NCBI RefSeq assembly: GCF_038896935.1
Contig: NZ_JBANDC010000011.1
Coordinates: forward strand, 62,001-126,000
Direction of reading: 5' to 3'
DNA: 64,000 bases
DNA from: Collimonas rhizosphaerae
Lineage (GTDB): Bacteria; Pseudomonadota; Gammaproteobacteria; Burkholderiales; Burkholderiaceae_D
Under the pieces are notes generated by a model, which did no database searches, was not told the DNA's origin, and saw nothing but the letters and a program-made list of their open reading frames with translations. Position 1 is the first letter of the stretch. Each line of letters starts with the position of its first letter. Positions 8,915-17,396 of the stretch are shown one piece after another. The translations under genes were made by a program, and so were the position numbers.

Positions 8915-9099
8915 CGACTTGTCTCCCATGACGGTCGGTTTTGCATCCAATACCTTGCCAAAGCCTTTTCCGAAATATAGTGAAAAGAAAAATCAGGGTC
9001 AATTCAATATTCCATATACCAGACTAATTATTTGATTTACTCCATTAAATGAATATATTATTAAAAATATAGATATATATATTCCACCTGGAGAAATTG
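8915..9099. promoter_or_regulatory. divergent promoter region of the ABC/oxidase operon and the IclR gene, with inverted repeat
   Basis: A very AT-rich stretch between the ATPase gene and the IclR gene. It contains an 8-bp perfect inverted repeat, GAATATAT (9051-9058) and ATATATTC (9077-9084), spaced by 18 bp, and a direct repeat ATATTCCA at 9007-9014 and 9079-9086. These are candidate operator elements for the adjacent regulator. The AT richness makes chance matches likely, so only the location is well supported. Confidence 0.4.
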
Positions 9100-9936
9100 A
9101 TGAAGGATCAAGATGGTTCTACCGGAACCAGCCTGCAGCGCGGTTTCGCGATTATCCGGGCCCTGGCCGCAAGCAGCGGAGATGGCGCCAAGCTGACCCA
9201 TATCGCCCAGGCCACCGGCCTGGCCCAGCCCACTGCGCACCGCATCCTGCGCGCACTGGCGGGCGAAGGCGTGGTCGAGCAGGATGAACGCAGCAAGGCC
9301 TATCGCTTGAGCGTGGAATTTTTTGCGCTCGCTGCGCGCGCCGGCCAGCGCGGCAACTTGCGCGATATCTGCCGCCCCATCCTGCTGCGGCTGTCGGCAG
9401 CGCTGGGCGACACCATGTTCTTGCTGGTGCGCAGCGGCTACGACGCGATGTGCCTGGACCGCAGCGAGGGGCCGTTCCCGATCCGTTCGTTTACGGGAGA
9501 CGTAGGCGGCAGGGTGGCGCTCGGGGTCGGCCAGGGAGCATTGGTGATCCTGGCGTTCCTGCCGGAAGCGGAACGGGAAGAAATCATCCGCTTCAACCTG
9601 CCGCGCCTGCTGGACCTGGGCTTGTACGACGAAGTGTATCTGCGCACCGAAATCAAGCGTTCTCTCGATCTTGGCTACGCCGCCAGCCACGGCGTCGGGC
9701 TGCTGCCCGGCATGGCGGGCATTGCGGTGCCGGTGCTGGACCGCCAGGGCCGTGCGGTGGCCGCCCTGAGCGTCGCCACGCTGGCGGAAAGACTGAATGC
9801 CGATCGTTTGCCGACCGTGGTGCAGATATTGAAGAAAGAAGCCGCGAGCGTCGGCGCGCAGCTTAACCCGTTCGACCCGGTGCTGCGCAGGCCTGCGCAG
9901 ATACTCGGCGGCTTGCCGGTTGAGCCGCCAAAATGA
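9100..9936 (+). CDS. IclR-family transcriptional regulator
   Basis: 278 residues. N-terminal winged helix-turn-helix (about 10-70; LTHIAQATGLAQPTAHRILRAL is the recognition region), then the IclR effector domain (about 80-260) with the GVGLLPGMAGIAVPV and VAALSVATLAERL segments of the family. A GGAG ribosome site lies about 8 nt before the ATG at 9100. It is divergent from the ABC/oxidase operon, which makes it the probable specific regulator, responding to the imported substrate or a product. No effector can be named from sequence. Confidence 0.93.
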   Translation: MKDQDGSTGTSLQRGFAIIRALAASSGDGAKLTHIAQATGLAQPTAHRILRALAGEGVVEQDERSKAYRLSVEFFALAARAGQRGNLRDICRPILLRLSAALGDTMFLLVRSGYDAMCLDRSEGPFPIRSFTGDVGGRVALGVGQGALVILAFLPEAEREEIIRFNLPRLLDLGLYDEVYLRTEIKRSLDLGYAASHGVGLLPGMAGIAVPVLDRQGRAVAALSVATLAERLNADRLPTVVQILKKEAASVGAQLNPFDPVLRRPAQILGGLPVEPPK

Positions 9937-10200
9937 CAAAACGACCGGCTCGCGCGTACGGACCGGTCGTCAAACTGAATAGCAGAACGTAAATTGGAAA
10001 GGATGCGGCTGTCGCGATAGCCGATAAAGGAGAAGACTCCCGGAACCCAGTCCTATCTGGAAAGTGGCCCCGGCGAAAGGTGAATCTACTCGTGTATCGG
10101 CACTCTGCGGAGAACGGCGCAAGACTCTGGAAAACCATGCATGCAGAATACTCTGCGAGCACATCAGGAGAAAAACCAAAGGAGGATTTTTTACTGAAAC
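9937..10200. other. intergenic region after the IclR gene
   Basis: No convincing gene. An imperfect hairpin, ACGACCGG at 9941-9948 with CCGGTCGT at 9963-9970, directly follows the IclR stop and may end its transcript, although no T-run follows. The rest shows short open frames only, without ribosome sites or recognisable products. Confidence 0.5.
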
Positions 10201-10230
10201 GGCAAGGAAGACATGTTCATCTTCCTTGCC
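10201..10230 (-). terminator. hairpin downstream of tRNA-Gly copy 2
   Basis: Perfect 11-bp stem (GGCAAGGAAGA at 10201-10211 with its complement at 10220-10230) and an 8-nt loop. It lies 7 bp beyond the 3' end of the tRNA-Gly gene in the direction of transcription. It shares the AAGGAAG-N10-CTTCCTT core and spacing with the hairpin at 10481-10510, but lacks a U-run, so termination may be weak or the hairpin may act in 3' processing. Confidence 0.55.
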
Positions 10231-10237
10231 TGGAATA

Positions 10238-10313
10238 TGGAGCGGGAGAAGAGTCTCGAACTCTCGACCTCAACCTTGGCAAGGTTGCGCTCTACCAACT
10301 GAGCTACTCCCGC
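10238..10313 (-). tRNA. tRNA-Gly (anticodon GCC), copy 2
   Basis: 76 nt including the encoded CCA. The acceptor stem GCGGGAG pairs with CTCCCGC, the anticodon loop CTTGCCAAG gives GCC, and the T-loop reads TTCGAGACT. All 76 positions are identical to the copy at 10517-10592. It is the promoter-distal member of the minus-strand tRNA cluster behind pgsA, 10 bp after tRNA-Cys. Confidence 0.98.
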
Positions 10314-10323
10314 ATATGGAGTC

Positions 10324-10397
10324 TGGAGGCGGGGGTCGGGATCGAACCGGCGTAAACGGCTTTGCAGGCCGCTGCATAACCACTTTGCTACCCCGCC
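10324..10397 (-). tRNA. tRNA-Cys (anticodon GCA)
   Basis: 74 nt with encoded CCA. The acceptor stem GGCGGGG pairs with CCCCGCC, the anticodon loop CCTGCAAAG gives GCA, and the T-loop reads TTCGATCCC. It is sandwiched between two identical tRNA-Gly genes and separated from the upstream one by a strong terminator, so it probably has its own promoter in 10398-10480 or relies on read-through. Confidence 0.98.
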
Positions 10398-10480
10398 AGG
10401 GGTGTCCTGCTGCAAAATCAAAGCATATTGGCTGGATGGACATCTGCCAGGCAATACGATCAGCTATTGATTCTACATAA

Positions 10481-10510
10481 AAAAAGGAAGCTTTTTCCAG
10501 CTTCCTTTTT
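10481..10510 (-). terminator. intrinsic terminator after tRNA-Gly copy 1
   Basis: Perfect 11-bp stem (AAAAAGGAAGC at 10481-10491 with its complement at 10500-10510). In the minus direction it ends in a run of at least seven T. It lies 6 bp beyond the tRNA-Gly 3' end and should end the pgsA/tRNA-Gly transcript before tRNA-Cys. Confidence 0.85.
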
Positions 10511-10516
10511 TGAATC

Positions 10517-10592
10517 TGGAGCGGGAGAAGAGTCTCGAACTCTCGACCTCAACCTTGGCAAGGTTGCGCTCTACCAACTGAGCTACTCCCGC
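10517..10592 (-). tRNA. tRNA-Gly (anticodon GCC), copy 1
   Basis: 76 nt with encoded CCA; cloverleaf and GCC anticodon as in the other copy, with identical sequence. It lies about 115 bp downstream of pgsA on the same strand, matching the uvrC-pgsA-glyW-cysT order known from enterobacteria. It is followed directly by an intrinsic terminator. Confidence 0.98.
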
Positions 10593-10706
10593 ATTTGTTT
10601 CTTTTTCTGTATTAACTACAGAGACGACATTATAGTTGATCTACAGAGCTTGTCAATAATTTCGAAAAATATTCATCACATTTTTTCAAAACACCGACTT
10701 TTTACT

Positions 10707-11300
10707 TCACTGCTTGTTGTTTTCTTTTGCTGCGGTAGTTTCCTTGATCAGCGGCCACGCTTTACGCAAATAATAAAACATGGACCACACCGTCAACACC
10801 GCTGCTATCACCAGCAGCACCTGTCCCCAGAAACGGGTATCGATGCCAAGCAGGTCGCCATAATACAACAACATCGGGATCGCGACCATCTGTGCCGTGG
10901 TTTTAATTTTACCGATGGAGCTGACGGCGACCGATTTCGATGCGCCGATCTGCGCCATCCATTCACGCAAGGCGCTGATGGCGATCTCGCGGCCGATGAT
11001 CACAAACGCGATGATGGGATCGACCCGCCCCAGGTGCACCAGCACCAGCAAGGCGCCGGCGACCATCAGCTTGTCCGCGACCGGATCCAGGAAAGCGCCG
11101 AAAGCCGAGGTCTGGTTCCAGCGCCGCGCCAGGAAACCGTCAAACCAGTCGGTCACTGCGGCGACGATAAAAATGATGGTGGACGCCAGGCCCAGCTGCA
11201 GCGTCGAAAAACCGAGGTCAGGAAGATAGAAGACACCGACCACCAACGGGATCAAGGCAACCCGCAACCAGGTCAGTAAAATCGGAATATTAAATGGCAT
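10707..11300 (-). CDS. pgsA: CDP-diacylglycerol--glycerol-3-phosphate 3-phosphatidyltransferase
   Basis: 197 residues (E. coli PgsA is 182). It makes phosphatidylglycerophosphate, the committed step to phosphatidylglycerol and cardiolipin, in the inner membrane. The CDP-alcohol phosphotransferase signature DG-xx-AR-x8-G-xxx-D-xxx-D is complete (FDGFLARRW...GAFLDPVADKL, about residues 53-78). Four to six hydrophobic spans are visible. It lies downstream of uvrC on the same strand with about 127 bp between, and upstream of the tRNA cluster, the classical order. Confidence 0.95.
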   Translation of the reverse strand: MPFNIPILLTWLRVALIPLVVGVFYLPDLGFSTLQLGLASTIIFIVAAVTDWFDGFLARRWNQTSAFGAFLDPVADKLMVAGALLVLVHLGRVDPIIAFVIIGREIAISALREWMAQIGASKSVAVSSIGKIKTTAQMVAIPMLLYYGDLLGIDTRFWGQVLLVIAAVLTVWSMFYYLRKAWPLIKETTAAKENNKQ

Positions 11301-11427
11301 AAATGGTTTTATGGGTAAGGAGCCAACTGTTCATGTTTTAATTATCTAGGAGTATGCCGCAGTTGGGAAACAAAACCTGCAAAAGCAACAAGCAAAGAAC
11401 CGGCTTGCAACACAATGCCGGCGGGTG

Positions 11428-13296
11428 CTAATGCAGCTGCTTGTAGATCTCCTCCGCCAGCAGCCTTGATATCCCCTCCACCGAGGCAATGTCCTCGATG
11501 CTGGCGTCGGCCACACCGCGCAGTCCGCCAAAACGCGCCAGCAGCTTCTGGCGGCGCTTGGCGCCGATCCCTTCAATCTCTTCCAGCCGCGAACTCTGGC
11601 GCGCCTTGGCCCGCTTGGCGCGCATGCCGGTGATGGCAAAGCGGTGCGCCTCGTCGCGGATCTGCGCGATCAGCATCAATGCTGCCGATTCCTTGCCGAG
11701 CTCGCGTGCGGCGCGGCCGTCGGCAAAGATGAGCGTTTCCAGCCCGACCTTGCGCCCCTCGCCTTTGGCGACGCCGACGATCAGGCTGATATCCAGCCCC
11801 AGTTCGGCCAGCACCTGGCGCGCCATTTCAACCTGCCCCTTGCCGCCGTCGACCAGCACGATGTCGGGCATCACGCCGTCGCCGTTGGCCACTTTTTCGT
11901 AGCGCCGCATCAGCACCTGGCGCATCGCGGCGTAGTCGTCGCCAGGCGTGATGTCCTTGATGTTGTAGCGCCGGTATTCGCCGTTTTGCATGGCGTGATG
12001 ATGGAACACCACGCAGGATGCTTGCGTGGCCTCGCCCGAGGTATGGCTGATGTCGAAGCACTCGGCGCGCAAGCTGTCGATATCTTCGACTTCAAGGCCC
12101 AGCACCTCCACCAGCGCGCGCGTCCTGGATTGCTGCGACCCCTGCTCCGACAGCAGCCTGGCGAGCGAAATCTCGGCGCCCTTCTGCGCCATCTCCAGCC
12201 ACTGGCGGCGCTGCCCCTGCGGCTGGAACAGCAGGTTGATACGGTGGCCGCATTGTTCCATCAGCGCCACCATCAGGGCCGGTTCGTCGAATTCGATATT
12301 CAGGATCAGGGTGCCGGGAATGAACGTATCGATGTAATGCTGCGCCATGAAGGCTTTGAGCACAGCGACTTCAATGGTTTCGCCCGCCGCTTCTTCCGGG
12401 TTCGACAGCGCGCCGTCGACATGGCTCGGGAAATACGCACGGTCGCCCAGGTGGCGGCCGCCGCGCACCATCGCCAGGTTGACGCAGGCGCGCCCGCCCT
12501 GGACGATGACGGCGACGATATCGATATCGCTGTCGCCCACGGTTTCCATGCTTTGCTGATGCAATACGCGCGACAGCGCGGTAATCTGGTTGCGCACCGC
12601 GGCCGCCTGCTCGAACTTCAGTTCGGCGGCGTAGGCATGCATCTTCTTGTCCAGCGTCGTCAATACTTCGGTCTGCCGTCCGCGCAGGAACTTGGCGGCA
12701 TTGTCGACATCGGTCAGGTAATCCTCATGGCTGACCAGCTTCACGCACGGCGCGCTGCAGCGCTGGATCTGGTGCAGCAGGCAAGGCCGCGTACGGTTGG
12801 CGAAGACGCTGTCTTCGCAGGTGCGCAGCAAGAATACCTTCTGCAGGATCTGCATCGATTCCTTGACCGCCCAGGCATTCGGGAAAGGGCCGAAATACTG
12901 GTTCTTTTTATCCACCGCGCCACGGTAATACGCCATGCGCGGATATTCCTGGCCGCTGATTTTCAGGTAGGGATAGGATTTGTCGTCGCGGAAAAGAATG
13001 TTGTAGCGCGGCTGCAGGCTCTTGATCAGGTTGCTTTCCAGGATCAGGGCTTCCGCCTCGCTGCGCGTCACCGTGGTCTCCAGCCGGGCGATGCGCTCGA
13101 CCATCATGGCGGTGCGCGGACTGGCGAGATTCTTCTGGAAATAGCTCGACACCCGCTTCTTCAGGTCGCGCGCCTTGCCGACATACAGGATATTGTCGGC
13201 TGCGTCGAAATAGCGATACACGCCAGGCAGGTTCGGCAGCTTGGCGACGGTCTCCAGCACCACCGCGCGCGGATCGGGAATTTCAGCTTCAGTCAT
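11428..13296 (-). CDS. uvrC: excinuclease ABC subunit C
   Basis: 622 residues (usual 590-620). Domains in order: GIY-YIG nuclease (about 20-100; LPGVYRYFD...ILYVGKARDLKKRV) for the 3' incision, a cysteine-containing region (CLLHQIQRCSAPCV), the UVR/UvrB-binding segment (about 205-240), the RNase H-like 5'-incision domain (DISHTSGEATQASCVVF, IVLVDGGKGQVEMA), and a C-terminal helix-hairpin-helix pair (IEGIGAKRRQKLLARFGG). It acts with UvrAB in nucleotide excision repair. It starts 16 bp after the end of nagZ and probably belongs to the same long transcript. Confidence 0.97.
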   Translation of the reverse strand: MTEAEIPDPRAVVLETVAKLPNLPGVYRYFDAADNILYVGKARDLKKRVSSYFQKNLASPRTAMMVERIARLETTVTRSEAEALILESNLIKSLQPRYNILFRDDKSYPYLKISGQEYPRMAYYRGAVDKKNQYFGPFPNAWAVKESMQILQKVFLLRTCEDSVFANRTRPCLLHQIQRCSAPCVKLVSHEDYLTDVDNAAKFLRGRQTEVLTTLDKKMHAYAAELKFEQAAAVRNQITALSRVLHQQSMETVGDSDIDIVAVIVQGGRACVNLAMVRGGRHLGDRAYFPSHVDGALSNPEEAAGETIEVAVLKAFMAQHYIDTFIPGTLILNIEFDEPALMVALMEQCGHRINLLFQPQGQRRQWLEMAQKGAEISLARLLSEQGSQQSRTRALVEVLGLEVEDIDSLRAECFDISHTSGEATQASCVVFHHHAMQNGEYRRYNIKDITPGDDYAAMRQVLMRRYEKVANGDGVMPDIVLVDGGKGQVEMARQVLAELGLDISLIVGVAKGEGRKVGLETLIFADGRAARELGKESAALMLIAQIRDEAHRFAITGMRAKRAKARQSSRLEEIEGIGAKRRQKLLARFGGLRGVADASIEDIASVEGISRLLAEEIYKQLH

Positions 13297-13312
13297 GATG
13301 CCAGATCATACC

Positions 13313-14365
13313 TTACAGCAGCGCTTGCACCAGCGACCTGGCGGCCAGGTAGCGCGCATCGGCTTGCAATGTTTCCCAATCCAGCGCCGCCGTTTGCGGC
13401 ACCAGCGCGGTCAGGCGCGCGCACGATGCCGGCGTGGCGCCGCCGTCCAGTCCGGCCAGCAGCTGGTCAGCCTTGTCCGGCGAATTGCAGATCAGGACCA
13501 CGTCGCAGCCGGCCGCCAGCGCCGCCTTGGCGCCATCCAGCACGCCGCCGGCCGAAGCGGCGGCTTCCATGCTCAAGTCGTCGCTGAAAATCACGCCGTT
13601 GAAACCGATCTCCTCGCGCAGGATGGTCAGCCATTTCCGGGAGAATCCGGCCGAGTGCCGGTCCACCTTGGAATAAATCACATGCGCCGGCATCACCGCC
13701 GCCAGGCTCATGCCGAGCCAGTCGTAGGGCTTGACGTCTTCTTCCATGATCTGCGCCAGGCTGCGGTCGTCGACCGGCAGCGACGAATGGGAGTCGCCAT
13801 GCACATAACCGTGGCCGGGAAAATGCTTGCCGCAGTTAGCCATGCCGGCCAGCGCCAGTCCGTGGTTCAGGCTCTTTGCCAGCAAGGCGACTACGCGCGG
13901 ATCGCGATGGAAAGCGCGTTCGCCGATCACGCTGGAATCGCCGTAATCGAGATCCAGCACCGGCGTGAACGACAGGTCGACGCCGCAGGCGCGCAGTTCG
14001 CTGGCCAGCACGAAACCTACCGCGGTCGCTGTCTTGGTTGCAGCCAGCACATCGCGGTCCCATTGCTGCCCGAGCAGGCGCATCGCCGGCAGGCGGGTAA
14101 AACCGTCGGTCCTGAAGCGCTGCACCCGGCCGCCTTCATGGTCGACTGCGATCAATATGCCGGGACGCGCGGCATGGATCGCAGCGGTCAGCGCGGTCAG
14201 CTGCGCGCGGTCCTGGTAGTTGCGCGTGAACAGGATCACGCCGCCGCTAAGCGGATGCCGGATGCGGCGGATATCGTCTGCGCTCAGGCTGGCGCCGACC
14301 ACGTCCAGCATGACCGGGCCAAGCGCAGCCTGGCCGGCTGCGCGCTGTTTCAAACCACTACTCAT
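13313..14365 (-). CDS. nagZ: beta-N-acetylhexosaminidase (peptidoglycan recycling)
   Basis: 350 residues, cytoplasmic glycoside hydrolase family 3 enzyme that removes N-acetylglucosamine from anhydro-muropeptides. Seen: VDHEGGRVQRFR, the GKHFPGHG substrate loop with the flexible-loop histidine in GDSH, and FSDDLSMEAA carrying the nucleophile aspartate. Its ATG overlaps the acpS stop (ATGA, 14362-14365), so translation is coupled. No signal peptide, as expected for NagZ. E. coli NagZ is 341 residues. Confidence 0.95.
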   Translation of the reverse strand: MSSGLKQRAAGQAALGPVMLDVVGASLSADDIRRIRHPLSGGVILFTRNYQDRAQLTALTAAIHAARPGILIAVDHEGGRVQRFRTDGFTRLPAMRLLGQQWDRDVLAATKTATAVGFVLASELRACGVDLSFTPVLDLDYGDSSVIGERAFHRDPRVVALLAKSLNHGLALAGMANCGKHFPGHGYVHGDSHSSLPVDDRSLAQIMEEDVKPYDWLGMSLAAVMPAHVIYSKVDRHSAGFSRKWLTILREEIGFNGVIFSDDLSMEAAASAGGVLDGAKAALAAGCDVVLICNSPDKADQLLAGLDGGATPASCARLTALVPQTAALDWETLQADARYLAARSLVQALL

Positions 14366-14769
14366 GTTTTCTCCACGCGATTCTGTTCCACAATGACAAA
14401 GGCGACCGCGTACTCCACTTCATCGGTAATCGATACCTGGGCGGTCAAGCCCCTGCTTTGCATGTATTCTTCCAACGCCGGGTTGACCACGACGACAGGC
14501 TTGCCGCTGGGCGCATTCAAGGTTTGCATGGCGCGCCAGGTCATCGGCATCTTCATGCCCAGCCCGAGCGCCTTGGAAAAAGCCTCTTTGGCCGCAAAAC
14601 GGGTGGCCAGGAAACGGATGCCGCGCGCCTCTACCTTGGTTTTGCGCTGCAGGTATTTTTCCATTTCCTGGGGGCCCAGGATTTTTTCGGCGAAACGATC
14701 GCCGTTGCGCTGCAGCGCCGCGGCTATGCGCGGAATCTGGATGATGTCGGTGCCGATGCCATAAATCAT
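14362..14769 (-). CDS. acpS: holo-[acyl-carrier-protein] synthase
   Basis: 135 residues from the ATG at 14769; a GTG one codon upstream is also possible. It transfers 4'-phosphopantetheine from CoA to the serine of acyl carrier protein. Seen: the N-terminal YGIGTDIIQIPRI motif with the magnesium-binding aspartate, and RFLATRFAAKEAFSKALGLG with the conserved WxxKEA-type (here FAAKEA) active-site segment. It follows pdxJ by 11 bp and overlaps nagZ by 4 bp. The pdxJ-acpS pair is conserved in proteobacteria. Confidence 0.96.
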   Translation of the reverse strand: MIYGIGTDIIQIPRIAAALQRNGDRFAEKILGPQEMEKYLQRKTKVEARGIRFLATRFAAKEAFSKALGLGMKMPMTWRAMQTLNAPSGKPVVVVNPALEEYMQSRGLTAQVSITDEVEYAVAFVIVEQNRVEKT

Positions 14770-14780
14770 CACAAGCCTTT

Positions 14781-15539
14781 CTATTTTCCCAGGCGTGCTT
14801 TCACCATCAGGGCTTTCATTTCGCTGACGGCGTTTTTCCAGCCGACGAACACTGCGTGCGCCACGATGGCGTGGCCGATGTTCAGCTCGGCGATATCGGG
14901 AATGGCGGCAATGGCCTGGGTATTGCTGTAATGCAGGCCGTGGCCGGCATTGACCTTGAGGCCGCGTTTGACGCCCTCCTGCACCGCGATCTGCACCCGC
15001 TCCAGCTCGCTGCGTTGCCCAGCTTCGTCATGCGCTTCGGCATAACGTCCGGTATGCAGTTCGATCACCGGCGCGCCGATTTCCGCCGCAGCCTGGATCT
15101 GGTCGGCTTCAGGATCGATGAACAGGCTGACCCGGATGCCTTCCGCCTGCAACTGCCGCACCGCCGCCTGCACCTGGGTAAAATACTTGACGACGTCGAG
15201 GCCGCCCTCGGTGGTCAGTTCATGCCGGCGCTCAGGCACCAGGCAAGAATCCTCCGGCTTGATCTTGCAGGAAAAATCGATCATTTCCTGGGTCACTGCC
15301 GCTTCCAGGTTCATCCGCGTGCGCAATTGCGGCCGGATGATTTCGACGTCGGCATCCTTGATGTGGCGCCGGTCTTCGCGCAAATGCAAAGTGATCACAT
15401 CGGCGCCCGCCTCTTCCGCCTGCAATGCCGCTTGCAGCGGATCGGGGTAAGTGGTGCCGCGCGCATTGCGCAAGGTGGCGACGTGATCGATATTGACGCC
15501 AAGGTCGATCACGGCGGAGGTAGGGTTGAGATAGCTCAT
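14781..15539 (-). CDS. pdxJ: pyridoxine 5'-phosphate synthase
   Basis: 252 residues (E. coli 243). It condenses 1-deoxyxylulose 5-phosphate with 3-amino-2-oxopropyl phosphate to form pyridoxine 5'-phosphate. Seen: the N-terminal LGVNIDHVATLRNARGT motif, ITLHLREDRRHI, ELHTGRYAEA and VNAGHGLHYSN, all hallmarks of the PdxJ TIM barrel. It is placed between recO and acpS as in E. coli. Confidence 0.97.
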   Translation of the reverse strand: MSYLNPTSAVIDLGVNIDHVATLRNARGTTYPDPLQAALQAEEAGADVITLHLREDRRHIKDADVEIIRPQLRTRMNLEAAVTQEMIDFSCKIKPEDSCLVPERRHELTTEGGLDVVKYFTQVQAAVRQLQAEGIRVSLFIDPEADQIQAAAEIGAPVIELHTGRYAEAHDEAGQRSELERVQIAVQEGVKRGLKVNAGHGLHYSNTQAIAAIPDIAELNIGHAIVAHAVFVGWKNAVSEMKALMVKARLGK

Positions 15540-15590
15540 CGTATGCTCAGGTAATGGGATGGGATTTGTCGGCGGCAGTCATCTGCATCT

Positions 15591-16442
15591 TTACAGCTGC
15601 ATCAGGTCGATCAGGATCTGCCGCGTGTTCAATGGCGCGCCGCCCAGGTGGTGGGCCAGCAGGAAGCGCATCAGGACCTTGCTCTGGGCCTGGGTGACGA
15701 CGTCGCTATAGTCTTCCCGCTCCATGTCGAGCAAGGTCTTGCCGCTGACGCGCGGCCAGGAATCGGCTGCGCGCGCAAGACGCGGGCCGCGTTCGGGATC
15801 GACCACGTAATTTTCGGCAGGATCTACCGCTTGCCGGCTGCTGGTGCAGCGGGTGAAATCGCCGGCGACGCCGGTCTGCTTGAGCAGCGCTCTTTCAAAC
15901 TGGCGCAGGACGATCGGCGCCGGTTCCTGGTGCGCCAATTGATTCAGCGTGGTGACGTAGTGATCGAACAGCGCCGCGTGCGGATCGTCGCGCGCCACCA
16001 GCTTGACCAGCAGTTCATTCAGGTAAAAACCGCACAGCAAGGCTGATTTTTCCAGCGGCAGCAAGCCGCCTACCCATTCGGCGGCGATCAGGGTGCGGAT
16101 TTCGGATTTGCCGCTCCAGCTCAGCGACAAGGGCTGGAAGGTTTGCAGCACGCCGCGCAGCTTCGACAAAGGACGCTTGGCGCCCTTGGCAACCAGCGCG
16201 ATGCGGCCGTAATCGCGGCTGAAGACATCGATGATCAGGCTGGTTTCGCGGTGCGGGTAGCTGTGCAGGACAAAGCCGGGCTGGCCTGTGACGCGGGTAT
16301 CCAGCGGCCGGGCCCGGCGTTTGGGCTGGCTGGAAGCTGCAGCGCCGCCAGCCTCGCCGATGACGGCGATCAATTCATCTTCAACCACGGTCGGCTGCAT
16401 GGCAACTTCTCCGGCGGTGTCGTCAGCGATGATGGCGCTCAT
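15591..16442 (-). CDS. recO: DNA repair protein RecO, with N-terminal extension
   Basis: 283 residues from the ATG at 16442 (a TTG at 16448 is also in frame), longer than E. coli RecO (242). The OB-fold starts near residue 50 (GFVLHSYPHRETSLIIDVFSRDYG). The first 45 or so residues are acidic and then Ala/Ser/Lys/Arg-rich and have no counterpart in E. coli. The helical domain contains LLCGFYLNELLVKL and the FERALLKQTG segment. The four cysteines of zinc-type RecO are absent. It acts with RecR to load RecA at gaps. It begins 24 bp after era. Confidence 0.93.
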   Translation of the reverse strand: MSAIIADDTAGEVAMQPTVVEDELIAVIGEAGGAAASSQPKRRARPLDTRVTGQPGFVLHSYPHRETSLIIDVFSRDYGRIALVAKGAKRPLSKLRGVLQTFQPLSLSWSGKSEIRTLIAAEWVGGLLPLEKSALLCGFYLNELLVKLVARDDPHAALFDHYVTTLNQLAHQEPAPIVLRQFERALLKQTGVAGDFTRCTSSRQAVDPAENYVVDPERGPRLARAADSWPRVSGKTLLDMEREDYSDVVTQAQSKVLMRFLLAHHLGGAPLNTRQILIDLMQL

Positions 16443-16466
16443 GCTCAATGAGGTATGGAGTCGGGC

Positions 16467-17396
16467 TTATTCGTAGCCGTAGGCGCGCAATCCGGCTTCG
16501 TTGTCGGCCCAGCCGGATTTCACCTTGACCCAGATTTCCAGGTATACCGGACCGCCGAACAGGCGTTCCATGTCCAGCCGCGCCTGGGTTGAAATATCCT
16601 TGAGGCGGGCGCCCTTCTGGCCGATCACCATCGACTTGTGGGTATCGCGCTCGACCAGGATCGCCGCGAACACGCGGCGCAGGTTGCCTTCAAGTTCGAA
16701 TTTTTCGATCAGGACCGTGCTGGTATAAGGCAGTTCATCGCCGACAAAACGGAATACTTTTTCACGCACGATTTCGGCCGCGAGGAATTTCTCGCTGCGG
16801 TCGGTAATATCGTCTTCGCCGAACATCGGCGGATTGGCCGGCAGGTGCTTGCGGATTTCGCCTTGCAGGTTATCCAGCTGGAAGCGCAGCTTGGCCGATA
16901 CCGGCACCACCGCGGCGAAATCGCGCATGGCGGCGATTTTCTGGGCGAACGGCAACAGCACCGCCTTGTCCTTGACCCGGTCCGATTTGTTGATCACCAG
17001 GATGCAAGGCACGTTGGCCGGCAGCAAAGCCATCACTTGCTGGTCAGCGGGGCCAAAGGTGCCTGCTTCGATGATGTACAGGATGACGTCGGCCGCTGTC
17101 AGCGTCGTGGTCACGGTGCGGTTCAGCGTCTTGTTCAGCGCATTCGAATGGCGCGTCTGGAAACCTGGCGTGTCGACATACACGAACTGCGTGTCGGCCA
17201 CGGTCTGGATCCCGGTGATCCGATGGCGCGTGGTCTGCGCCTTGCGCGACGTAATGCTGACCTTGGCGCCGATCAGCTCGTTCATCAAGGTCGACTTGCC
17301 TACGTTAGGGCGACCGACAATAGCTATGTAGCCGCAACGGAAATCAGCTGCAGCCGACGACATAGCAGTCGATGCCTGGGGTGTAGAGTCTGTCAT
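16467..17396 (-). CDS. era: GTPase Era
   Basis: 309 residues (usual about 300). GTPase domain with G1 GRPNVGKST, the switch region SRKAQTTRHRITG, G3 DTPG and G4 NKSD; then a C-terminal KH domain (about 230-305) with VIGQKGARLKDIS that binds the 3' end of 16S rRNA. Required for 30S subunit maturation. Its ATG overlaps the rnc stop (ATGA, 17393-17396). The first 16 residues are a short Ser/Thr/Ala extension. Confidence 0.97.
   Translation of the reverse strand: MTDSTPQASTAMSSAAADFRCGYIAIVGRPNVGKSTLMNELIGAKVSITSRKAQTTRHRITGIQTVADTQFVYVDTPGFQTRHSNALNKTLNRTVTTTLTAADVILYIIEAGTFGPADQQVMALLPANVPCILVINKSDRVKDKAVLLPFAQKIAAMRDFAAVVPVSAKLRFQLDNLQGEIRKHLPANPPMFGEDDITDRSEKFLAAEIVREKVFRFVGDELPYTSTVLIEKFELEGNLRRVFAAILVERDTHKSMVIGQKGARLKDISTQARLDMERLFGGPVYLEIWVKVKSGWADNEAGLRAYGYE

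Noticed and set aside
11644..13587. 647-codon plus-strand open frame opposite uvrC
   Set aside because: It is a mirror of the uvrC codon pattern in GC-rich DNA, has no recognisable domain and a His/Gln/Arg-rich composition typical of antisense frames.
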